DNA of 64,000 bases from UBA11358 sp049517655 (GTDB lineage Bacteria > Verrucomicrobiota > Verrucomicrobiia > Limisphaerales > UBA11358): NCBI GenBank assembly GCA_049517655.1, contig JBEKRQ010000003.1:62001-126000 (forward strand), in the 5' to 3' direction. A model generated the notes under the pieces. The model worked only from the letters and a program-made list of their open reading frames with translations. It made no database searches and had not been told where the DNA came from. The first letter of the stretch is position 1; every line of letters begins with the position of its first letter. Of the stretch, positions 1 to 8,800 are shown one piece after another. Position numbers and translations under genes: made by a program.

Positions 1-2
1 CA

Positions 3-2372
3 TCCGTCTTCCGCCCGATTTTTGAGCATGACAATCTCGGCAATGTTTTCATCGTTGGCTATACAAACCTTTCCAGTGCTTCAGGTCCCAACACTGTAAC
101 TGGCACGGGCGACTTTCAACTGGCACTGCCGCATGACGTTGCAGACTTGGCCAATTTTCCGCTCAGTTTTACGCCAATTACGGATGCAAGCGGTTATGTG
201 AACGTCTATGGCGTGCCGTGGATTATTGGCGCGAAGAAGGGTTTCCCCAATTTCAACGAATTTTCGCTGGAAAGCATTGTCGGAATTACGCGCAGATTGC
301 AATTTACTCGTTTGACGACCAACCTTCCGCCTCCAAACAGCGTTAATCCTTCGAATTTCCATACCAACCAGATGTATACAATGTGCATTTCCAATTTGCT
401 CGGTGTGGAATGTTGGAATTCTTACAACTCCAATTACTTGGACAATGTGAGCATTGCTTTGTCTGACAATGTCACGAGTATTTTGAATGTTTATGATGGC
501 ATATCGCTTCCTTTTTCCATTTCTTTTAGCACCAACTTTGCAACTTTAACTAACGTAATAGCATGGCCGGGTTCCGCGCCGTGGAGCGCCGGCTATCCTA
601 CAAACATCTCCTTTGTAATTCCACTCAACGCAAACCTCGTGATGCCGCTGGGTTCTGCAACGGCATTTACGAATTGGTGGGTCTATAGTTTCCTCAGCCA
701 CCAATTCGTTCCGGCGCCTTCTACTCCACTCTTTGAAGATGTTCCCGGTTTCCCAGTTCCGCATTTTACTTTAATGACAACAAACCGGCTGCGTGTGGTG
801 ATGTTGGATCGGGATACCAGTGGCAATTATCACGTCATTGATTATGTCCACTTTGCCGGGCCGGACAGCACCCGCGATTTGAATGCGGAAATTTTTAACG
901 ACGATCCCGATGGTGTGTGGAATACAAACGCATTCACTACTGGTGTACCGGTCGGAATACGCAACCAAATCCAAATTTCGGAATGGACGACAACATTCCC
1001 TGCCGGGCCACCATCGGAAGATGGCACGTGGCATGGTGATGCCGAAGCCCAATCCTTCGGCCCTTGTGGCGCTACTACGCCTTCACAACAAGCCTTTTTT
1101 GGCGGCTTCTTCAGGGCTGGCAACTATTGGACTGCGCTGGGTTGGGGCGGTGAGGCGGGATGCACGGCAACGAATCTGGTATTTGGAAGTGTGGGTGTGG
1201 AAGCACCGTACGAACCTACGCGTTATGTGGTTCTCTACACCACATGGCAGGCGAATGATCCGCTCGTTCACTACATCGCCAGCGATTTGAATTACACAGA
1301 AGAGACGGGAACTCCACATCCGGGCATAAACGTTTTTAATTATGGGACAACAATCACCAACCTGCCCGACCTCGGCGCGTTGAATGATCATTATATGCCG
1401 TGGGGTGGCCATCTCCCCATCAACACAAACGCTCCGGATTTTAACACATTGAATGCGTATAACATGGCGCTCAAAGATCCGTTGATGTGGCAATCCGATG
1501 ATTGGGATTTTCCAATGAATAAATTCCCGACCGTTGGCTGGCTGGGCCGCGTCCATCGCGGCACGCCGTGGCAAACGGTTTATATGAAATCGCCGGCGGT
1601 GAGCCTCAACACTTGGACGAATTGGACGGGAGATTTTAATACTTTTGACGCCAACAATTCCTTGCCGGCGCAGGACCGGTTGTTGTTCGACCTTTTCACC
1701 ACTGCGTTCAACGACAACGCCACGCGCGGGACGCTTTCGGTAAATGTTGGCGCGACGAATGGACCGAGCCTCGCCGCATGGTCGGCCCTGTTTAGCGGAA
1801 TCGTTGTGCCGATAAATACCAACGGCGGGTTTACGGTCATTCAGCCTGCCGGTGTTTACGCTCAGGCCAACCCGCCGCCGCTAGTGCAAATCGTGCAAGG
1901 CATCAACCAAACGCGCACAAATTTTGTCAATGCTGACGGTCTGATTGGCTCATTCGAACATGTCGGCGATATTCTTGCCGTTCCACAATTAAGCGTTCAA
2001 TCGCCATTCCTCAGCTATGTGGATCCCGCCGTTGGCACCAACGACGAGATGTATGAATGGCTGCCGCAGCAGACGATGTCGCTGTTGCGCTGCTCCAGTT
2101 CGCCGCGCTATGTGATTTACAGCTACGGTCAGGCGCTGAAGCCGGCGCCGAATTCAGTTTACACCGGCAGTGGGTCGCTGTTCGGGATGGTCACGAATTA
2201 TCAAATCGTTTCCGAAGCCGCCACGCGCGCCGTGGTGCGGTTTAATAGCATCGTGACCAACGTTGTTACCTATGCCACCGATAATTTGACCTACACCAAC
2301 TGGTTCAGCGTTCCCGTTGTGACGAACAACAACGTGGTGATTGAAAGATTTAATGTGCTGCCGCCGGATTAA
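3..2372 (+). CDS. Large secreted protein, 5' end outside the window
   Basis: The reading frame is open from the first codon in the window (position 3) and ends at TAA 2370-2372, so at least 790 residues are present and the true start lies upstream. A TTG at 147 is in frame but has no reason to be the start. The protein is rich in Asn, Thr, Trp and aromatic residues, has few Lys, and looks like an extracellular beta-rich protein. Near the C-terminus it has the stretch YEWLPQQTMSLLRC followed by PRYVIYSYGQALKPAPNS. I have the impression that such tails occur in very large verrucomicrobial proteins of unknown function, but I cannot name the family. No catalytic motif is visible. No partner gene is seen downstream: the next 450 bases are non-coding. 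Confidence 0.8.
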   Translation, partial: SVFRPIFEHDNLGNVFIVGYTNLSSASGPNTVTGTGDFQLALPHDVADLANFPLSFTPITDASGYVNVYGVPWIIGAKKGFPNFNEFSLESIVGITRRLQFTRLTTNLPPPNSVNPSNFHTNQMYTMCISNLLGVECWNSYNSNYLDNVSIALSDNVTSILNVYDGISLPFSISFSTNFATLTNVIAWPGSAPWSAGYPTNISFVIPLNANLVMPLGSATAFTNWWVYSFLSHQFVPAPSTPLFEDVPGFPVPHFTLMTTNRLRVVMLDRDTSGNYHVIDYVHFAGPDSTRDLNAEIFNDDPDGVWNTNAFTTGVPVGIRNQIQISEWTTTFPAGPPSEDGTWHGDAEAQSFGPCGATTPSQQAFFGGFFRAGNYWTALGWGGEAGCTATNLVFGSVGVEAPYEPTRYVVLYTTWQANDPLVHYIASDLNYTEETGTPHPGINVFNYGTTITNLPDLGALNDHYMPWGGHLPINTNAPDFNTLNAYNMALKDPLMWQSDDWDFPMNKFPTVGWLGRVHRGTPWQTVYMKSPAVSLNTWTNWTGDFNTFDANNSLPAQDRLLFDLFTTAFNDNATRGTLSVNVGATNGPSLAAWSALFSGIVVPINTNGGFTVIQPAGVYAQANPPPLVQIVQGINQTRTNFVNADGLIGSFEHVGDILAVPQLSVQSPFLSYVDPAVGTNDEMYEWLPQQTMSLLRCSSSPRYVIYSYGQALKPAPNSVYTGSGSLFGMVTNYQIVSEAATRAVVRFNSIVTNVVTYATDNLTYTNWFSVPVVTNNNVVIERFNVLPPD

Positions 2373-2825
2373 AGGTGAAGGATGAAGGAAGAATGATGAA
2401 TGAAGAAACATCCAAGCGGAACCACAGTGGATGGGCTGAAGTCGTCCGTGCGGTCGCCCCGGCGGTGCGACCCTACCTTTAAGACACTAAAACACGAAGA
2501 TGAAGACTGAACCAAAAAACAAAGTTAAACCACGGCCTGTCCGCCATAGCCTTGGCGACGGCGGAATGGACACAAATGGACACGAACTTTAACACAGAGA
2601 CGCAAAGGACGTGGAGGGCAGCGGAGAAAATCAGTCTCTGTGATTCTTTGCTTCTCTGCTTCTCTGCGTTGGGAAATTTACGCCGGCAGAAATTCGTGTT
2701 TATTAGTGTTCATTGGTGGTTGGGGAATTTTGATGTTACGATTTTGAAAAGAGACGAAAAGGGTGTAGTTTATACGAATAAACATCCGGCACTTGGTGTC
2801 TTTGTGTCTTAGTAGTTAAAAAAAT
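2373..2825. other. Gene-free spacer made of decayed repeats
   Basis: No credible gene is seen in these 453 bases; a short open frame at 2552-2812 has no recognisable protein character. The sequence is a patchwork of degenerate motifs such as 'aacacagagacgcaaagg' facing 'ctctgtgattctttgc' (about 2583-2656), and 'tttgtgtcttagtag' close to the next gene. Similar wording ('cttcgtgtcttcgtggtg') occurs after the giant gene at about 11160. These look like remnants of dispersed repeats flanking the giant gene. Confidence 0.6.
2540..2565. repeat. Short palindromic repeat
   Basis: TCCGCC at 2540-2545 pairs with GGCGGA at 2560-2565 around a 'cttggcgacg'-type core. Related 'cttcgcc.aggc.tcggcg' words recur inside coding sequence at about 2947-2972, 45567-45590 and 46184-46205, so this may be the intergenic form of a small dispersed element. 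Confidence 0.4.
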
Positions 2826-5800
2826 ATGCGTTCGCGCCGGTTAATATGGATTTTGTTGGGCTTGCTGTGTCTGGCGGGCGTGTGCCTCCTTTGGCAGAAA
2901 GAAAATGGCAGGCCAAGCCGTCCGCACGAAGCGGTCGCCCCGGCCCGGCTTCGCCAAGCTACGCCGAGGCAAGCGGTGCGTCTGCTGTCCGGCGTTTCAA
3001 CCAACGCCACACCAGGCGGCATAATATCGGCGGCGACAAACAAATTCGCCTGCCGCTTGAGCAACACAGCCAAGTCGCTTGATCAGTTGATGCGCGACGA
3101 CAGGGCGATTTTGCTGGAGAACGCGCTGATTGACACACGCAGCCCGTTGAACTTTTCCATCCCGGCCAATCTGCGGGCGACCGGCGATCCGGGCGCTTAT
3201 ATCGTCCAGGCGCGCGGGCCGATTGACAACGCGTTCCGCGCCATGTTGAAAGCCTCGGGCGCAACGATTGTTTCCTACATTCCTAACAACGCTTATCTCG
3301 TGCGCGCCCCGGCGGGCGTGGCGAACGGATTGGCAGGCAATCCGCTGGCGCAGTCGGTGATTTCCTACGAGCCGTATTACAAAATATCCTCGTCAATGCC
3401 CGTGACGGTTGGACAAAAGACGTTTTCCTCAACGCCAATGGGAACCAATCAGGTGGCGGGACCTTCGTTGCTTGCGCTGGCGGTGAAACAGGCGCCGCTG
3501 CCCACAGGAACCTGTTTGACGCTCGGTTTGTTCAGCGACAACGCGGCGGCGACGGTCGCACAGATTGAAAAGCTTGGCGGACAAATTGTCGCACGGGACA
3601 GCTCGCCGTTCGGGCCGATTGTGCGCGTCATTCCGCCAAAGGATTGGGTTGCGCTGGCTGCGTTGCCCGGCGTGCAAATCGTCGAGCCGTATCACCCGCG
3701 CATTCACGCGAATGATTTGAGCCGCGCGACTGTTGGCGTTTCGACGGACACGCTCGTGTCCTCGAATTACATGGGACTGACAGGCAAGAATGTGATGGTG
3801 GAGGTGAACGATTCGGGCATTGACCAGGCGCATCCTGATTTCAAAACCGCCGGCAGCCTTCCCATTCGAATCATCGGTGATTCCACGCTGAGTCTGGTGG
3901 ACACCAATGGCCACGGCACACACGTGGCGGGGATTATTGCTGGAGACGGCACGGAATCAACGACGGTGACAAACGCGCAGGGCTCGATATTGAACGACAG
4001 CGGTCATGGCACGAACGGCCAGTTCCGCGGCAAAGCGCCGCTGGCGACATTATATTCGGTGGCGGCGATTGATAATACCTTCAGCTTCTTGAATTTCAGC
4101 GACCAGTATTTGCAGCAAGCCCCCGCGCTGACGAACGCGCTCATTTCCAACAACAGTTGGAACTACGGCGACAGCAGTTACGACCTTGCAGCGGCGAGTT
4201 ACGATGCGGCGGTGCGCGACGCGTTGCCGGAAGTGACCGGTTCACAGCCGGTATTATTTGTATTTTCAGCAGGCAACTCTGGTGGTGGCGACAATGGTGG
4301 TTTTGGTGGCAATCCCGACACAATCCTGTCGCCGGCTACGGCCAAGGACGTCATCACCGTCGGCGCGCTCGAACAACCGCGGAATATTACAAGCGTCGTC
4401 ACCAACCTTCTTGGGCAGGCAGGCCAGCCATGGCAGCCCATGACCGACACGGGTTACCAAGTGGCCAGCTATTCAAGCCGCGGCAACGTCGGCATCGGAT
4501 TTGAAGGCACGTATGGACGTTTCAAACCGGACGTGGTTACGCCGGGAACATTTGTCGTTTCCACCCGTTCCGAACAATGGAACACAAACGCGTATTACAA
4601 CCCGACGAACGTTACCACGATCGACTACACCGATCAGACCGTGGATACCAATGCGCCGAATTATTACCTCATCAATCTCCCACCAAACGCAGTGGGAGTG
4701 ACCATTCAGGTTGTGCCGAACGCCCTTTCACCGAATCCTTTGAGCCTGCCGATTTATGTTTCGACGACACCCGACCCCAACATTTATCCAGACCCCGCGA
4801 CTGCAAGCACTTATTTTTTGGAGACAGACCTGGTTACCATTCCGTCCGACGGCGGCGCGGGTTATCTCGCCGCCGCTGTTGCCAGCGGCGGATTCAATTA
4901 CGCCGTCGGTGACAGTGGCACTCAACCCGTCAGTTACGATCTCATCGTGGACATCTTCACAACGAACGACCTCGGGAATTATTATCAAGTTTTACAGGGG
5001 CTGAACGATTCACTCGGCACTTCGCCTGAATACTACCGATATGAAACCGGCACGAGCATGGCGGCGGCAGATGTATCAGGCGTGCTGGCGTTGATGCAGG
5101 ATTTCTTCACGAATACGCTGAACGCCACCCCCAGCCCGGCACTGCTCAAGGCCATGCTTATCAACGGGGCGCGCCCGACCGGATATTACGATTTTCAAGT
5201 GGACAACTCGATTAATTATGAAGGCTGGGGTTTGATTAATCTGCCGAGCGCCTTGCAGCCGGGAATCACGACGAATGTGAATAATACAACCGGCGAGTCC
5301 ATGCTGATTCTGGATCAAAGCCCGGCCACCGCGCTGGCCACCGGCGACAGCCAGACATTCAATGTCGCCGCGACCAACACGCTGCCGCTGCGCATCACGC
5401 TGGCGTGGACGGACCCGCCCGGCGATCCGGCCGCCGCCATCAAACTCGTGAATGATCTTAATCTTGTTGTTACCAACATTGATGATCCTGCGAACCCGAT
5501 TGTCTATTACGGCAACGACATTCCGGCGAAAAGAATCTACAACACACCGGAAAATCCAAACTCGCCGCCGAACTTTGATTCCATCAACAACGTTGAAAAC
5601 GTGTATCTGCCGGCGGGCGCTGGCACAAACTACTCCGTCACCGTTGTTGGTTACCGTGTCAATGTCAACGCCGTCACCGCGCAGACGAACAACTACGCGG
5701 GCGCTTACGCGCCGAACGTTGTGCAGGATTATGCATTGGTCATTTCCTGCGGTGACGGCTCGGTTACCAATGCGATGACGGTCACGGCCAATCCGGTTGT

Positions 5801-8800
5801 TTCCAATCCCACGTCCGACCAGCAAATCACTTATGTGTCTGGAAACAGCGGGCCACTGTTGAATCAAACAGTTGGCGCGAACACGCCGTTGATGGGCACA
5901 AACACGTTATTGTTCACGAATTCAATTATCGTGGGCGGTGAGACGAACTGGCAAATCACCGTCGGCATGACGAATCAGTGGCATTTCTACGTGGTGACCA
6001 ATACGTTTGCCTCCACCAATGCTGCTTTTACCAACGCCGCGTTCATCACATTCACCCCGGACACGCTTTCCATCCCGCGCATGGGAGTGTTTGCCGATTC
6101 CCAAGCCAACGCCACGCGGCCGCAGGCGGATATTGACCTTTACGTAACCACGGATCCGACGTTGACGAATCTTGATCCGGTCGCTATTTCCAACTGTGTC
6201 GTCGGCACGCAAGTCGGAGCGTCGGCTGGCGTTCCGCTAATATTCAACGGCGCGTCGTTAAGCCGTCTCGGCACGGAATTTGTCGTGGATACCAATTCCC
6301 AGCCAGACGAAGTTTATTACATCGGCGTGAAATCGGAGGATCAAATGGCGTCCGAATACGCCTTCCAGTCTGTGTTCACCGCGACACCGTTCAGCCAGAT
6401 TAATCCCAATGGCGACCAAATTGTGACCGGTGTTGGGATGCCAGTCGCCATTCCAGGCGGCGATCCCGCTGTGCCGGGATACATTGATGTGGTCGCCATT
6501 GCGATTTATCCGATTGAAGCGCGCCGCGTCATTGTCACCAACACATTTTACGCGGAAGATTTTGGCGACTTGGTGGGCGCGGTAAATCATAACGGAACTT
6601 CGGTGATTTTGAACAATCATGACTCGCTGAATTCGCCGGGAACCTACTCTTTTACCTACGACGACAGCGGGCAGGGCGACGTTGTTGATCCGCTGCGGCC
6701 CAGCCCGCGGTCCGATGGACCGGGCAGCCTGCGCAGTTTCATCGGCCAGGAAGGCGCCGGTGAGTGGATATTGCACGAGGCGGACAGCGCGGTGGGTTTC
6801 GCCAACAATGTAGATAATTTCACCCTGACGATTGAGCCGCATCTGGCGAACAATGGCGCAATCATTACTACCACTATTCCGGGAGGCACATGGTTTTACG
6901 ATTACATTGATGTGCCGCCCGGCGCGACGAATCTCACCATAAATGCCACGAATGTCACGTTGCCTCCGGATTTGGTCAATCCGCTGCAACTCTATGTCAA
7001 ACTCGGCGCGGAGCCGACACAGACGGATTACGATTACGAGACAAATCTCGATAGCGGCACACCGCCGGGCAACTCGATTTCCATCGGGCTGACGGACGTG
7101 CCGCCGTTGCAGCCGGGCCGCTATTTCATCGGCATATTTAATCCCAGTCCAAATGCGCAGAATGTCTATATCATCGCGACATTCGATATTGGCGCCGCGC
7201 CGGAACAATTGATTTACAATTCGTCCGGGTCGGTGCCGATTCTGGATGATGCGGTAACGACGGATTCCATTTTTGTCCCGGACGATGCGATAATTGCATC
7301 TGTGGACGTCGGGTTGCGCGTGGATCATCCGCGCATTTCCGATTTGGTGTTCCATCTCATCAGCCCGGATGGCACGCGGGTTTTGCTGATGGAAAATCGC
7401 GGCGGCACCAGCACCAACGGCTGCGGCTCATCCTATCAAATGGTCAGCACGAATTTCGCAGCTTCCGGCCCGATGAACGTGGCCATCACCAACTTCTTTG
7501 ATACCGGCCAGACCAACGGGACACTGGCAATTGATTACGAGTTCTACGGCGCCCCGTGCCAGATGGTGGTGTATTATGAGGGCAACATCATTTTTGATTC
7601 CGGTTCGGCGCCCCCCGGCTTTGGGAAGTTCAACATTTCCTACGCAGGCACCAGCACGCAGATTGAGATCGTGATGAATCCGTCGGGTTCGGGCGGCTCA
7701 TGGGGTTATATAGTGAATGTAATCACGCCCCAATCCGGTTATCTCGTGCTGACGGAAAATACGAACCTGACCACGACGCCGATCAAATTCGCGCTGCCGC
7801 CGTTCGGGTCCGTTGTCGGAAATGTAATGCTGCAGCCGGGGCCGGGGATTCAGAATCCGGCCAATGGTCACTACTACCGGCTCCTGGGCGCCGGCACTTG
7901 GACTGACTCTGAAGCCTGGGCTGAAGCGTTGGGCGGGCACCTGGCGACAATCCGCAGTCAGGAAGAGAACGACTGGATCTATAACACATTCTCCGTTCCT
8001 GGTGCGACGAATCTGTGGTGGATTGGTTTATATGATCCGTCACAGGACAATAACGCGGACGGTTCGGGCCGTTCTTGTTCGCCGCTTCCAGATCGACTTT
8101 CCAGTCCCGATGGTGGAGTATGCCATTCCAATAATTTTTTCTGGGTCAGCGGAGAAACCCAGATCTACTGGAATTGGTCTGCCAGTGAACCGAATAATTG
8201 GGGTGGTCAGGAGTTTTACACGATTATGATAGGAACGAACGGCGGGTATGGCACACCCGGGAAGTGGATTGACGAGGATAATACCAGGTCGGTTTTGGGT
8301 CGGCCGCCATTGATTCCAATAAGAGGCATTGTCGAATTGAATTCACCGTCCCTGCCGCCCCTCACCGATATTTATTATCTGCCAGAACAATCGCTGGACG
8401 CTTTTGCCGGCAAGAATGCCGGTGGCACATGGACATTGGAAATTCAGGATGCCCGCACCGGGGCTTATCTGTATGCGTATCTCGCAAGCTGGCAATTGCG
8501 GTTTAATTTTACCACACCCGCCATTCCCAACACCGCGCCGTTTTGGACAAACAGCATTCCGATTCCGCCCCAGACCAGCGACGAACTGACGTTGTTGGTC
8601 ATCACCAATGCGGCAAAGGACACGGACAGTCCACCGCAGACATTGAGTTACGCGGTAACGCTTACGGTGGACACGAACGCCATGATTGCCAAAGGCTGGC
8701 CGTTGACTTATGCGACAAATGTTCCGGCGCCGGTCCCCGACAGCAGCGGCATCATCACCTGGACGCCGAGCGAGGCACAGGGGCCGGGCGTCTATACCAT

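Noticed and set aside
3..2372. Assignment of the first gene to the Verru_Chthon cassette protein A family
   Set aside because: The size and taxon fit, but I could not match a motif and no pilin-like cassette neighbours are present.
2552..2812. Open frame upstream of the giant gene
   Set aside because: The translation is low-quality and the DNA is made of decayed spacer repeats; no ribosome site or family match by eye.
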